Numbered from the stretch's first letter, positions 33,962 through 43,399 are shown. The stretch is 64,000 nucleotides of DNA from Leuconostoc lactis (GCF_007954625.1 NZ_CP042420.1:752501-816500); one strand, 5' to 3'. Notes: a model not told the origin generated them from the letters alone. Numbers and translations are program-made.

Positions 33962-35073
33962 TGAAAAAATTGGCGTTGTTTTTAAAGCACAATCGCACAA
34001 AACTCTATTATGCGGTAGTGACAACTTTGTTACTACTGCTTTTTAGTTGGTCAATTTTTGCGGCAGCAATGCTGATGCAAGGTGATTTACAAAGTGCCCC
34101 AACGATCTGGCAATGGGGGACGTGGTCATTGATTGGTGTTGGTGATGTCGTGATTATCATTTGGCAATATGTGCGAATGCGACAAGTCGAAAGTCTCACA
34201 CGCCTGATTCATGATATGCAGCAAATCGCGAGTGAAAATTCAGATCGCTTGATTGATTGGCAAGTCATGTATGCGCCAAAAACCCAAGCATTAATTGATG
34301 TGACCAACACCATCGCCAAACAAACACAAAAAATTCGTGAAGAGGAACGAGAAAGTGAACGTTCCAAAGACGAAATGATTACGAATATTTCGCATGATCT
34401 AAGAACACCACTGACAGCCATTATCGGGTATCTCGGTTTAGTTGAAATGAATGGTGAGCAATTAAGTGAAGCCGATCGCGCCAAATACATCCACACCGCC
34501 TATAGCAAATCCAATCAGATGAAAGTGTTAGTGGAAGATTTGTTTGAATTTTCCAAGACACAGGCGCATGATGCCGTGTTGAACTTGACGACTTTGAGCT
34601 TGAGTGACTTATTTGCGCAGTTAATTGCCAGTTATGAAATTGAAGCACAAGAACACAACGTGGCGTTAACACAAATTGTGAAACCGGAGTTAATCGTTTT
34701 AGAAGCAGACTCCGATAAATTGGCACGCGCATTGATGAATTTAATCAGTAACGCCTTTAAGTATGGGGATGGCGCGACATTTATCAAATTGACGGCACAA
34801 GTTAAAGGGACTGATGTGGAAATTCGTGTCATTAATGACGGCATCAAAATTCCAAGTGAGGCGCTAACCGATATTTTTGATCGTTTCTACCGTGTTGAAA
34901 GTTCACGGAATAGTCAAACGGGTGGAACGGGACTTGGCTTAGCCATTGTAAAAGGCATTATTGCACAACACCATGGACAAGTGCGGGCCACATCAGATGA
35001 TGAACTCACAACTTTTATTGTGACATTGCCTTTACGACAAACGGATATGACCACAGCGTCACCGGAAGTATAG
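33961..35073 (+). CDS. Sensor histidine kinase (VanS-like intramembrane type)
   Basis: 370 residues. Two N-terminal membrane helices (about 16-38 and 52-70) are joined by a short loop of roughly a dozen residues, so there is no large extracellular sensor. HisKA box DEMITNISHDLRTPLTAIIGYL has the phospho-His H145; N box NLISNAFKYG, G1 VINDG and FDRFYR, then GGTGLGLAIVKGI complete the ATPase domain. Pairs with the upstream regulator. The input signal cannot be read. Confidence 0.93.
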   Translation: MKKLALFLKHNRTKLYYAVVTTLLLLLFSWSIFAAAMLMQGDLQSAPTIWQWGTWSLIGVGDVVIIIWQYVRMRQVESLTRLIHDMQQIASENSDRLIDWQVMYAPKTQALIDVTNTIAKQTQKIREEERESERSKDEMITNISHDLRTPLTAIIGYLGLVEMNGEQLSEADRAKYIHTAYSKSNQMKVLVEDLFEFSKTQAHDAVLNLTTLSLSDLFAQLIASYEIEAQEHNVALTQIVKPELIVLEADSDKLARALMNLISNAFKYGDGATFIKLTAQVKGTDVEIRVINDGIKIPSEALTDIFDRFYRVESSRNSQTGGTGLGLAIVKGIIAQHHGQVRATSDDELTTFIVTLPLRQTDMTTASPEV

Positions 35074-35075
35074 CA

Positions 35076-35098
35076 ACAGGTCTGCTGACCTGTTTTTT
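35076..35098 (+). terminator. Terminator after the histidine kinase gene
   Basis: ACAGGTC / GACCTGT stem with TGCT loop and T6. Confidence 0.85.
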
Positions 35099-35155
35099 AT
35101 TTGGGTAAAAATAGTGATTGGCTATTTCCAAAATGGCAAAAGTGTGTTATTATAT

Positions 35156-35182
35156 TGGTATAGACCAAAGTGGTATAGACCA
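35156..35182 (+). promoter_or_regulatory. Tandem NagR/DasR-type (dre) operators upstream of nagB
   Basis: TGGTATAGACCA at 35156-35167 and again at 35171-35182, period 15 bases. Each differs by one base from the dre core TGGTCTAGACCA recognised by GntR-family NagR/YvoA. The repeats lie just downstream of the -10-like TATATT (35151-35156) and end 12 bases before the nagB ATG, so a bound repressor would block transcription; GlcNAc-6-P or GlcN-6-P is the expected inducer. No nagR gene is in the window. Confidence 0.75.
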
Positions 35183-35193
35183 ATAAGGAGAGT

Positions 35194-35898
35194 ATGATGC
35201 GGATTATTAAAGTAAGCAATCCAGATGTTGGCGCACAGCGTGCGTTTGAAATTTATGAAGACGCACTTGCCAAGGGCACGCAGGTACTTGGCTTAGCAAC
35301 CGGCGCCACGCCTATTAAATTATACGAAAAGTTTGTGGATAGTTCACTGGACTTTTCCGATTTGACAGCAATTAATCTTGATGAGTACGTTGGCTTGACG
35401 CCACAAGACCCACAAAGTTACCATTATTTTATGCAGCAACACTTGTTTCAATACAAGCCGTTTAAGCAAACTTTTATCCCAGATGGTGCCAGTGATGATA
35501 TTGAACAAGCCGCTAAGGCTTATGATGACATCATTGCGCAACATCCCATTGATTTACAATTATTAGGTTTAGGGCAAAATGGCCATATTGGCTTTAATGA
35601 ACCTGGGACGCCGTTTAATTCAACGACGCACGTGGTGAATCTAACCGAATCAACAATCGCTGCTAATGCGCGATTCTTTGACAATCCGGCATCAGTACCG
35701 ACGCAAGCCATTTCAATGGGCATTGCGTCAGTCATGTCGGCTAAAAAGATTCTCCTGCTAGCCTTTGGAGAAGCTAAGGCAGCGGCCTTGGCAGCAATGG
35801 TTAATGGCCCAGTGACTGAGGCTTTACCGGCGTCAATTCTACAAGAACATGCCGATGTGACCATTATTATTGATGACGCAGCTGCATCAAAATTGTGA
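35194..35898 (+). CDS. nagB: Glucosamine-6-phosphate deaminase
   Basis: 234 residues, typical of Gram-positive Nag[17 protein letters not shown] (phosphate loop), INLDEYVGL (active-site Asp), [19 protein letters not shown] (His/Asp) and [25 protein letters not shown] are diagnostic. Converts GlcN-6-P to Fru-6-P and ammonia in amino-sugar catabolism. Either ATG of the ATGATG start (35194 or 35197) follows AAGGAGAG. Controlled by two dre-like sites. Confidence 0.95.
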   Translation: MMRIIKVSNPDVGAQRAFEIYEDALAKGTQVLGLATGATPIKLYEKFVDSSLDFSDLTAINLDEYVGLTPQDPQSYHYFMQQHLFQYKPFKQTFIPDGASDDIEQAAKAYDDIIAQHPIDLQLLGLGQNGHIGFNEPGTPFNSTTHVVNLTESTIAANARFFDNPASVPTQAISMGIASVMSAKKILLLAFGEAKAAALAAMVNGPVTEALPASILQEHADVTIIIDDAAASKL

Positions 35899-35939
35899 TA
35901 AAATAAAATTGTAAGCGCTTAACAAATTTTAAGGAGGAA

Positions 35940-35978
35940 ATGCGCCGCCATCTTATTTTGATGGGGACGCTTGGCTAA
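35940..35978 (+). CDS. Short upstream ORF before pgi
   Basis: AAGGAGG (35931-35937) sits 2 bases from an ATG that opens 12 codons ([12 protein letters not shown]) and stops 4 bases before the pgi ATG. The spacing is short for efficient initiation, so its translation is uncertain. Confidence 0.25.
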   Translation: MRRHLILMGTLG

Positions 35979-35982
35979 CGCT

Positions 35983-37335
35983 ATGGCACACATCACACTT
36001 GATACAAAAAACATCGAAAATTTCGTCGGCGAACACGAATTTTCTGAAATGCAACCATTAATTACGATGGCGGATCAACAACTACGCAATCGGACGGGTG
36101 CAGGCGCTGAATATTCGGATTGGCTCACATTGCCAACAGATTATGACAAGGCAGAATTTGCGCGGATTAAAGCAGCCGCAAAACGTATTCAAAGCGAGTC
36201 AAAGATTCTTGTTGTCATTGGTATTGGTGGCTCATATCTTGGGGCTAAGATGGCAGTGGATTTCTTGAATCCAATGTTTAACAATGAATTGCCAGATGAC
36301 CAACGCCAAGGTGTCAAGATTTACTTTGCCGGTAACTCAACGTCAGCCGCATACCTTAACGATTTGGTACGTGTCATTGGTGACCAAGATTTCTCCGTGA
36401 ATGTGATTTCAAAGTCTGGGACAACAACAGAACCTTCAATTGCCTTCCGTGTGTTCAAGCAATTACTTGAAAAGAAGTATGGTGCTGAGGCCGCTAAGCA
36501 ACGTATTTATGCCACAACTGATGCCAATCGTGGGGCACTGCATGATGAAGCTGTGGCAGCTGGGTATGAAACGTTCACGATTCCAGATGGTGTCGGTGGG
36601 CGTTTCTCAGTCTTGACAGCGGTTGGCCTATTGCCAATTGCTGCCAGCGGTGCTGACATTGACGCATTAATGGCAGGTGCCAAAGATGCACAAGAGGCTT
36701 ACTCAGATGCTGATTTGAATAAAAACGCGGCTTATAAGTATGCCGCTGCCCGTCGTATTTTGTACGATAAGGGGTATACAACAGAACTTTTAATTAACTG
36801 GGAACCTTCAATGCAATATCTATCTGAATGGTGGAAGCAATTGATGGGTGAATCAGAAGGTAAGAACCAAAAGGGGATTTATCCCTCATCAGCCAATTAT
36901 TCAACTGACTTACATTCACTTGGTCAATATATTCAAGAAGGTCGTCGTGACTTGTTTGAAACAGTTGTTAAGCTTGATAATCCGGTTTCAAATTTGGATT
37001 TGCCACGCGAAGCAGATAACAATGATGGCTTGCAATATCTTGAAGGCATTACAATTGATGAAGTCAACACAAAGGCATCACAAGGCGTTATCTTGGCGCA
37101 TGTCGATGGTGGTGTGCCTAACTTGGCTGTGCATTTACCTGCACAAGACGCTTATACATTGGGCTACATGATTTACTTCTTTGAACTAGCAGTGGGCGCA
37201 TCAGGTTATCTATTTGGTATTAATCCATTTAACCAACCTGGCGTTGAAGCCTATAAGACAGCTATGTTTGCCTTACTGGGTAAGCCAGGCTATGAAGCAG
37301 AAACGCAAGCATTCCGTGCGCGTTTAGGTGAATAA
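35983..37335 (+). CDS. pgi: Glucose-6-phosphate isomerase
   Basis: 450 residues from ATG 35983 (TTG 35971 with GGGG upstream would add four). PGI signatures: [79 protein letters not shown] and [10 protein letters not shown]. Interconverts G6P and F6P. It lies downstream of nagB, but 84 bases apart with its own strong Shine-Dalgarno region, so it may be cotranscribed. Followed by a terminator. Confidence 0.96.
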   Translation: MAHITLDTKNIENFVGEHEFSEMQPLITMADQQLRNRTGAGAEYSDWLTLPTDYDKAEFARIKAAAKRIQSESKILVVIGIGGSYLGAKMAVDFLNPMFNNELPDDQRQGVKIYFAGNSTSAAYLNDLVRVIGDQDFSVNVISKSGTTTEPSIAFRVFKQLLEKKYGAEAAKQRIYATTDANRGALHDEAVAAGYETFTIPDGVGGRFSVLTAVGLLPIAASGADIDALMAGAKDAQEAYSDADLNKNAAYKYAAARRILYDKGYTTELLINWEPSMQYLSEWWKQLMGESEGKNQKGIYPSSANYSTDLHSLGQYIQEGRRDLFETVVKLDNPVSNLDLPREADNNDGLQYLEGITIDEVNTKASQGVILAHVDGGVPNLAVHLPAQDAYTLGYMIYFFELAVGASGYLFGINPFNQPGVEAYKTAMFALLGKPGYEAETQAFRARLGE

Positions 37336-37341
37336 TGATTT

Positions 37342-37369
37342 AAGCACTCAAGGATTGAGTGCTTTTTTT
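37342..37369 (+). terminator. Terminator after pgi
   Basis: AAGCACTCA / TGAGTGCTT stem with AGGAT loop and T7. Confidence 0.85.
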
Positions 37370-37421
37370 GTGAGCAAATATTAGTGCCCGCGTATCATAT
37401 TGATGTGACAGAGGGGGTAAT

Positions 37422-38378
37422 ATGGAGACTATTTTAGAAGCAGCAATTGCAAATCATGCCAATGATATTTATCTATTACCACTTTTCGAAACACACTATA
37501 GCGTTAAATTTCATATTGATGGCCGTGCGACACAGCATGTCACATTGACTACGGTTGCTGCCCAACAGATGATTGCTGCGGTGAAATATCGTGCCAAGAT
37601 GAACATCTCTGAGCGTCGGCGCCCGCAACTTGGGCGGTTTAGCCACAAGGATATATGGATTCGTGTCTCGACAGTCGGTGATTTTCTCAATCGCGAAACC
37701 TTGGTATTACGACTGATTTATCAAAAAGGTCGCCGACAGAACTGGTTAGCAACAACGCAATTTGAACAACTTTATCAACAGATGCCAAGTGCCGGCTTGT
37801 TTTTAATTGCTGGTCCAACTGGGTCCGGCAAAACGACAACCCTCTATCGGTTACTTGAACGGCTAGCAGAGAATAAGTTAGTCCTAACCATTGAGGATCC
37901 AGTTGAGATTCAGCAGTCAAAATTTGTGCAACTACAAGTCAATGATGATGCGGGTATCCACTATGATGATCTTATCAAAGTGGCCTTGCGGCATCGACCA
38001 GAAATTTTATTGGTTGGTGAAATTAGAGATCAATTAACAGCTGCGGCCGTAGTCAGAGCTGCCTTAAGTGGGCACTTGGTATTGAGTACGATTCATGCCA
38101 TATCGGCACGTGACGTTATTTTACGCTTACGCGACTTAGGCGTTGAACCGGCACAATTAGCGGTTGCTTTAACGGATGTCGTGTACCAGCGACTGGTCAC
38201 GACCACGCAGCAACAACAGGCGGCAATTATTGATCATTTAGGCAGTGATGATATTGCGCGTGTACTGCAAGGACAAACAGTGCCAAAGTTTTCAAATCAG
38301 TGGCAGGAGGTATTAGCACATGCATTGGCGACCAATAAAATTTCCAAAGCGCATTATCACCACTTCACGCAACTTTAA
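37422..38378 (+). CDS. comGA: Competence pseudopilus assembly ATPase ComGA
   Basis: 318 residues, a GspE/PilB-type secretion ATPase lacking the long N-terminal domain. Walker A LIAGPTGSGKTTTLYRLL (near 125-142), the Asp box IEDPVEIQQSKFVQLQVN, Walker B HRPEILLVGEIRD and His box HLVLSTIHA are intact. Powers assembly of the DNA-uptake pseudopilus at the membrane. First gene of the comG operon; GAGGGGG precedes the ATG. The operon is about 3.5 kb and preceded by a terminator. Confidence 0.93.
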   Translation: METILEAAIANHANDIYLLPLFETHYSVKFHIDGRATQHVTLTTVAAQQMIAAVKYRAKMNISERRRPQLGRFSHKDIWIRVSTVGDFLNRETLVLRLIYQKGRRQNWLATTQFEQLYQQMPSAGLFLIAGPTGSGKTTTLYRLLERLAENKLVLTIEDPVEIQQSKFVQLQVNDDAGIHYDDLIKVALRHRPEILLVGEIRDQLTAAAVVRAALSGHLVLSTIHAISARDVILRLRDLGVEPAQLAVALTDVVYQRLVTTTQQQQAAIIDHLGSDDIARVLQGQTVPKFSNQWQEVLAHALATNKISKAHYHHFTQL

Positions 38379-39366
38379 ACGGCAACATCAAGTGTTATTT
38401 TTTCAAGAGCTTGGGGAACTATTACAATCAGGTTATAGTATTGCGCATAGTTTAGATATTCTTGCTGCTGCGCACACACCGTGGACGGCTTGGTTAGCAA
38501 CTGTCAATGCGCGCTTAAATCAAGGGGTGCCGTTGCACGTTGTGTTAGATCAAACTGTCTCACAAGCCATTTTGTTACAAATTAAACTGGCGGATCAGCA
38601 TGGTAATTTGTCCGAAACATTGGTCACAATTGGTCAGCATTTAGCCCAAGTGCAACAACAGCAACAAAAAATTAAGCAAGTATTACAATATCCAATCGTT
38701 TTAATTGGGTTGCTTGGACTGATGCTGATGGGTATGAAGCTTTTTTTATATCCGATTCTACAACAGTGGCAAGATACAGCAGTGTTAGATTCGGGTGAAA
38801 CACAGCAGGTAATGTGGTATGTCATAGGCATGATTGTCGTGGCGTTGTGTTTTGGTATCTGGCATTGGCGTCGTTTGCCGGCACGTCAGCGACTGAAAAT
38901 GCTATCACGATTATGGTTGATAGGACCAATTGTGAAAACAATTGTGACTTATCAAGTCGCGCAACAACTAGCGGTGTTACTGGCTAATGGTTTGACGGTA
39001 CCAGAAATTTTAGCAGAAATGTGTGCTATTCAGGGCCAGAAAAATCAGCAGTTGGCGATTCTATTAGCTGAAGATGCGCATATAGCCTTACAATCAGGCT
39101 GTACGTTATCCGAATATATTCTTAAACAACCTTACTTGAATCAGGCATTAGCAGGCTATTTTGTTCGTGGGCACGAACCCAAACGCCTCGCAGGTTATCT
39201 CGCGTATTATGCCAAGTTACAGTATCAACAAGTGATGCAACGGACGAATCGGTTGATTGATATGTTGCAACCTATCTTTTTTGGTGTGATTGGCATCGCT
39301 ATCATTGCAGTCTATTTGTCGATGCTGTTACCCATGTACCAAACGATTGGCGGTTTATATCAATGA
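38320..39366 (+). CDS. comGB: Competence pseudopilus membrane protein ComGB
   Basis: 348 residues of the GspF/PilC family: FFQELGELLQSGYSIAHSLDIL and a repeated half later (AQQLAVLLANGLTVPEILAEM), three membrane helices including one ending at the C terminus (GIAIIAVYLSMLLPMYQTI). AGGAGG (38306-38311) precedes ATG 38320, so the 59-base overlap with comGA is real. Platform protein for pseudopilin assembly. Confidence 0.9.
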   Translation: MHWRPIKFPKRIITTSRNFKRQHQVLFFQELGELLQSGYSIAHSLDILAAAHTPWTAWLATVNARLNQGVPLHVVLDQTVSQAILLQIKLADQHGNLSETLVTIGQHLAQVQQQQQKIKQVLQYPIVLIGLLGLMLMGMKLFLYPILQQWQDTAVLDSGETQQVMWYVIGMIVVALCFGIWHWRRLPARQRLKMLSRLWLIGPIVKTIVTYQVAQQLAVLLANGLTVPEILAEMCAIQGQKNQQLAILLAEDAHIALQSGCTLSEYILKQPYLNQALAGYFVRGHEPKRLAGYLAYYAKLQYQQVMQRTNRLIDMLQPIFFGVIGIAIIAVYLSMLLPMYQTIGGLYQ

Positions 39367-39674
39367 CATTTTTTAAACGTAAGCATCCAGGATTTACATT
39401 AATTGAAACAGCAATTGTCCTTTTTATCATCAGTTTACTCATGTTACTGATTTTGCCCAATTTAAATGCGCAACGTAAAAAAGCGGTTGCAACCCATGCA
39501 ACCGCAATGGTATCAACCGTGCAATCGCAAATTGATTTATATATTAACGAGCATCCGGATGATCAAATTGTGACGTATTCAGACTTAGTGGCTGCGGGTT
39601 ATTTATCGCCCAAGCAAGTCCAAAAGGCGAAAGAACTACACATCAGCCTTGATAATAATGAAGCACATCAGTAA
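39363..39674 (+). CDS. comGC: Major competence pseudopilin ComGC
   Basis: 103 residues. Class III prepilin leader KRKHPGFTLIETAIVLFIISLLMLLILPNL with cleavage expected after Gly by ComC and E+5 conserved. Soluble tail AQRKKAVATHATAMVSTVQSQIDLYI as in ComGC. Overlaps comGB by 4 bases. Main subunit of the transformation pseudopilus. Confidence 0.92.
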   Translation: MTFFKRKHPGFTLIETAIVLFIISLLMLLILPNLNAQRKKAVATHATAMVSTVQSQIDLYINEHPDDQIVTYSDLVAAGYLSPKQVQKAKELHISLDNNEAHQ

Positions 39675-40044
39675 AGGCTATACCTTACTTGAATCACTGG
39701 TTGTACTCGGTATTGTGGCTGGCTTATTTTTGATCGGTAGTCGGATGCCAGTGTCAACACCAAATATGTCACAATGGTCTGCCACGTTCAAATCAAGTTG
39801 GCAACAAGAACGGATATCGGCGCAAACACAGCAATGTCGGCAGACGGTTCACTTTCGAGAAAATGGCATTGTTTTTAATCATCTGGCCTATCCCAAAGGG
39901 TATCATCACGACAAGACACAGACAATCCAAATTTTACCAACAGGTTATGTTGCCCCGACGACAGTGACACTCAGTAATGGTCAACATGTGATCAAAATTA
40001 TTTTTAGTTTAGGAGGTGGGGCGTATCGTATTACACAGTCGTAG
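39658..40044 (+). CDS. comGD: Competence pseudopilin ComGD
   Basis: 128 residues from ATG 39658 (ATG 39649 also in frame). Prepilin motif ISKGYTLLESLVVLGIVAGLFLI, then a hydrophilic tail typical of ComGD minor pseudopilins. It overlaps comGC by 17 bases. Its last codons (GGGAYRITQS) overlap the presumed comGE start. Confidence 0.85.
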   Translation: MKHISKGYTLLESLVVLGIVAGLFLIGSRMPVSTPNMSQWSATFKSSWQQERISAQTQQCRQTVHFRENGIVFNHLAYPKGYHHDKTQTIQILPTGYVAPTTVTLSNGQHVIKIIFSLGGGAYRITQS

Positions 40045-40228
40045 GTCAGCCTTTATTCTTGGTGAAGCTTTAGTTACCTTTGGCTTATTAAATGGGTTAC
40101 TTTTATTAGAATATGAACAAGTAACCCATTATAAACAACAGGTATAACGTTTAGAAAAACGGTATCAAATGGCCCAACAAGAACGCTTAGCGGCAATGAA
40201 AGCATGGCATACCGATGACCAACCGTAA
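40016..40228 (+). pseudogene. comGE: comGE interrupted by an in-frame TAA
   Basis: A frame starting at GTG 40016 reads a prepilin-like leader SAFILGEALVTFGLLNGLLLLEYEQ and HYKQQV, then TAA (40145-40147). The same frame continues with RLEKRYQMAQQERLAAMKAW to a second stop at 40226-40228, 14 bases into comGF. QQV(Q)RLEKRYQ reads as one helix if the TAA was CAA, so a single C-to-T change explains the break. It sits exactly where comGE is expected. The start is weak (no spaced Shine-Dalgarno). A minor pseudopilin may be lost, which could impair transformation. Confidence 0.65.
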
Positions 40229-40640
40229 ATTACCGGCGTTTACCATATTGGAAACAGTGATTGCGTTGGGCGTAACTGGTTTGTTATTTGTCACGATTCA
40301 ATTACTGTTACCTTGTTTTCGTGTGTCGCATGAACCGCCTTTAGATATGGCATTACGTGCAGCTATCTATCAAATCACGACACAAAAATACGCGTTAAAG
40401 GGGATTTTGCCGCATGAATTACAGCTGATGAGTCATGATGGCAAAAAAATGACACTCAGTATTGTTAAAAATCGCCTGCAATTGTCGGGTGAGGGCGCCG
40501 GCCAAGTTATTTTTATTTCCGAGGTAACAGCATTTCATGTTAAAGATTATACGGCATATGTACAACTTGAATTATCAGGACAACAGCATCAGCAAGCAAC
40601 CGAAGTTCTCTACCTACCGCGTGCGCAGATGGGTGATTAA
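40215..40640 (+). CDS. comGF: Competence pseudopilin ComGF
   Basis: 141 residues. Prepilin-like start KLPAFTILETVIALGVTGLLFVTIQLL and a beta-rich tail ending in ATEVLYLPRAQMGD, matching ComGF minor pseudopilins. It overlaps the comGE remnant and comGG. If transcription is intact the downstream genes can still be translated from their own starts. Confidence 0.82.
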   Translation: MTNRKLPAFTILETVIALGVTGLLFVTIQLLLPCFRVSHEPPLDMALRAAIYQITTQKYALKGILPHELQLMSHDGKKMTLSIVKNRLQLSGEGAGQVIFISEVTAFHVKDYTAYVQLELSGQQHQQATEVLYLPRAQMGD

Positions 40641-40929
40641 GCGTCAACGCGGGGCGGTTTTTGGCTCAGCGTTGATTATTTTGGCGCTCCTTGGCAGTCT
40701 AATGGTGTTACAAAACATTGCCTGGCATGCCCAATTACAAACGCGTCAACAATTAACGGTAATGGCACAGTTGGACACCATACAATTTAAGGCGAGTACC
40801 CTGTATGCCAAAACACAGCAAACCACGTTTAATTTAGCAGGTGCTAGCGTGACCGTTCAGGATGATGACCTGCGTATTCGTTTGGGGCAAACAACCTATA
40901 CACGGGCGTTGCTCAGGCACGCGCCTTGA
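40633..40929 (+). CDS. comGG: Competence protein ComGG-like
   Basis: 98 residues from GTG 40633 (GTG 40621 or a much earlier ATG at 40537 are alternatives; the upstream part merely shadows comGF). A basic N terminus IKRQRGAVFGSALIILALLGSLMVLQNIAW with one hydrophobic helix and a short polar tail fits ComGG, the last pseudopilin gene of the operon. Low sequence conservation makes the name positional. Confidence 0.65.
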   Translation: MIKRQRGAVFGSALIILALLGSLMVLQNIAWHAQLQTRQQLTVMAQLDTIQFKASTLYAKTQQTTFNLAGASVTVQDDDLRIRLGQTTYTRALLRHAP

Positions 40930-40960
40930 AAACCTTATGAAAACACGTTAAAATAAGGCT

Positions 40961-41971
40961 ATGACACAAGATAAAATAGCACAATATTTCGATGATTTAA
41001 CAACAAACTCACAGGCCTTAGCCAAGGATGCCGACATCAGTCTCACAGATGCATTGATTGAGCTTTTAGAAGATGTCGCAAACGGGCAAGTAGCCATTGA
41101 AGATGATAAGCCAACCCCAGCAGTTGCTGAACAGATTGAAAAGTTTATTGCGGCGTTTGACTGGCGCAGTATGTCGCCAGCCGATCTCCGAAAGACGTTG
41201 CAATTAGCAATCTTAAAAGTCACTCGGGATGACCATACGCAGGCTAATTTCCAAATTACACCTGACGGTATTGGTTATTTGTTGGCTGATTTTTTGTTGC
41301 AAACGGCAGACCTTAAATCAGGAGATACAATTCTGGATATGACAGTCGGTGCTGGGAACTTATTGCAGACTGTCAATGACGTCTTGAAAATGAATGACCT
41401 AGATGTTAAGCGTATTGGAATTGATAACGATGAGACACAATTGGCCTTGGCAACGGCGGTTGATCAGTTGTTGACCAAAGGGACAACGACTTTTTATGAG
41501 TCAGATGTTGTCGCATTGACTGAAATGCCAAAGGCCAAGGCGGTTATCGCTGACTTACCAGTGGGTTATTATCCATTAGAGCCAGCAGAAAGTTATCAAA
41601 CACGTAACCACGATGACAAATCATTTGTTCACCATTTGTTGATTGAAAAAAGCTTGGAATTTGCAACTGATGATGGCTGGGTCTACTTGATTGTACCGGC
41701 CAATGTCATGATGGGCGACCAAGCAAAAGATCTGTTGAAATTTTTGACACAAAAAGCACAACTTAAAGCATTTTTGCAATTACCAGCTGCTTTCTTCAAA
41801 GACCCACGCGCTGCCAAGGCGATTCTTGTACTTCGTAAACATGGAGTGGGTAGTCATGGCGAAGTGTTAATGGGACAATACCCACCATTGAAAGATATTG
41901 AAGCGCTACAGAAATTTTTGCAAGATATCAAAGCTTGGGTTAAACTGGATAAAGAGCAGAACAAAGCCTGA
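40961..41971 (+). CDS. N6-adenine-type DNA/RNA methyltransferase, YtxK-like
   Basis: 336 residues. SAM motif ILDMTVGAGNLLQTV near residue 125, acidic motif II GIDNDETQLALA, and the catalytic (N/D)PP(Y/F)-like ADLPVGYYP, followed by DDWVYLIVPANVMMG. This is the class I N6-Mtase fold of YtxK, found next to ackA in Bacillus and lactic acid bacteria. No restriction partner is present. Function of YtxK-type enzymes is not established; the DLPVGYY replacement is usual for the group. Confidence 0.85.
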   Translation: MTQDKIAQYFDDLTTNSQALAKDADISLTDALIELLEDVANGQVAIEDDKPTPAVAEQIEKFIAAFDWRSMSPADLRKTLQLAILKVTRDDHTQANFQITPDGIGYLLADFLLQTADLKSGDTILDMTVGAGNLLQTVNDVLKMNDLDVKRIGIDNDETQLALATAVDQLLTKGTTTFYESDVVALTEMPKAKAVIADLPVGYYPLEPAESYQTRNHDDKSFVHHLLIEKSLEFATDDGWVYLIVPANVMMGDQAKDLLKFLTQKAQLKAFLQLPAAFFKDPRAAKAILVLRKHGVGSHGEVLMGQYPPLKDIEALQKFLQDIKAWVKLDKEQNKA

Positions 41972-41997
41972 TGTTGTGACAATGCACTAAATATTAG

Positions 41998-42019
41998 AGT
42001 GTTTACATAACGAAACACT
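41998..42019 (+). repeat. Inverted repeat upstream of ackA
   Basis: AGTGTTT (41998-42004) and AAACACT (42013-42019) with an 8-base spacer, about 70 bases before the ackA ATG. Could be an operator; no family assigned. Confidence 0.4.
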
Positions 42020-42088
42020 ACCATATCTGATATTTTAAACATGTCGCGGATCAGTACACGTTTAAGAAAGACAGGTAGAAATTTAATC

Positions 42089-43351
42089 ATGGCTAAAACA
42101 ATGGCTGTAAATGCTGGTAGTTCTTCATTGAAATTTCAATTGTTAGAAATGCCGGCTGAACAGGTACTTGCACAAGGATTGATCGAGCGGATTGGCATGG
42201 ATGATGCCATTGTGACGATTAAGTACGACGCCAAAGCAATGAATCAAGGCGTACGTTTGGACGATCAATCAGTGGATGACAGCAATATTACAATTTCGAA
42301 AGATGGGCAAACACGAAAATATGAAACTGTTTTGCCAATCAAAGATCATCAACAAGCTATCAACTTTATGCTACAAAAATTAACTGATTTGGGCATTATC
42401 GTTGATTTCAATGAAATTACTGGCGTTGGACACCGTGTTGTGGCTGGTGGTGAGTGGTTTAACCATTCTGTTAAAGTGACAAAGGCGGTCTTGGAAAAGA
42501 TTGATCGTCTGGCAGATTATGCGCCCTTGCACAATCCAGCGAATGCCATGGGAATTCGAGCCTTTCAAAAGTTATTACCAGATGCTGTCTCAGTTGCTGT
42601 GTTTGATACTTCTTTTTATCAAACAATGCCTGAAGAAAACTATTTGTATGCGATACCGTATCAGTATTACACACGTTATGGTGCGCGTAAATACGGTGCG
42701 CACGGGACATCGCATCGCTATGTTGCCGATCGCGCGGCTGATATGTTACGACAACCACTTAAAGATTTGAAAGTCATCACGATGCACTTAGGTGCTGGTG
42801 ATTCCATTACGGCGGTGAAAGATGGGAAAGCATTGGATACGTCAATGGGCTTCACACCACTAGCTGGTGTGGCGATGGCTACGCGGTCTGGGGATGTCGA
42901 TACGTCGTTGATTTACTATATTCAAGAACGTGAGGGTCTAACAAACGACCAGATGTTGAACATCTTAAATAAAAAGTCTGGCTTGTTAGGGTTATCAACG
43001 ATTTCGTCTGATATGCGCGACTTATTGGCAGTTTACGATACTAATGACCATGCACGATTAGCGATTAAAGTATTCGTGAATCGCATTGTCAAATATGTTG
43101 GTCAATATATTGCCGAAATGGGTGGTGTTGATGCCTTAGTCTTTACTGCGGGTATTGGTGAAAATTCAGCTCCAATTCGTCAAATGATTGCCGATAAGTT
43201 AGCCTATTTCGGGGTTGCTTTGGATGAAGCGGCCAACCAAAAGCGGGGCGAAGAAATTGATATTTCTGCCAAAGATGCTCGAGTTAAAACGCTGGTTATT
43301 CCGACGAACGAAGAATTAATGATTGCGCGCGATGTGGAGTTATTCAAGTAA
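42089..43351 (+). CDS. ackA: Acetate kinase
   Basis: 420 residues from ATG 42089; the frame is open upstream but the family starts at MAVNAGSSSLKFQL. VNAGSSSLKFQL (phosphate-binding), GVGHRVVAGG, YGAHGTSHRYV, MHLGAGDSITAV and FTAGIGENSAPIR are all in place. GDSITA replaces the more common GNG(S/A)S-type loop (GAGDS here), a small variation near the catalytic site. Makes ATP from acetyl phosphate, important in heterofermentation. Weak Shine-Dalgarno. Confidence 0.95.
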   Translation: MAKTMAVNAGSSSLKFQLLEMPAEQVLAQGLIERIGMDDAIVTIKYDAKAMNQGVRLDDQSVDDSNITISKDGQTRKYETVLPIKDHQQAINFMLQKLTDLGIIVDFNEITGVGHRVVAGGEWFNHSVKVTKAVLEKIDRLADYAPLHNPANAMGIRAFQKLLPDAVSVAVFDTSFYQTMPEENYLYAIPYQYYTRYGARKYGAHGTSHRYVADRAADMLRQPLKDLKVITMHLGAGDSITAVKDGKALDTSMGFTPLAGVAMATRSGDVDTSLIYYIQEREGLTNDQMLNILNKKSGLLGLSTISSDMRDLLAVYDTNDHARLAIKVFVNRIVKYVGQYIAEMGGVDALVFTAGIGENSAPIRQMIADKLAYFGVALDEAANQKRGEEIDISAKDARVKTLVIPTNEELMIARDVELFK

Positions 43352-43399
43352 TCTCCTTTTAATCTTTCGTCAAACGAAATATGATAGAATAAAACAAGT

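Noticed and set aside
40961-41971. Restriction-modification system
   Set aside because: The methyltransferase is the YtxK type next to ackA and there is no endonuclease or specificity gene.
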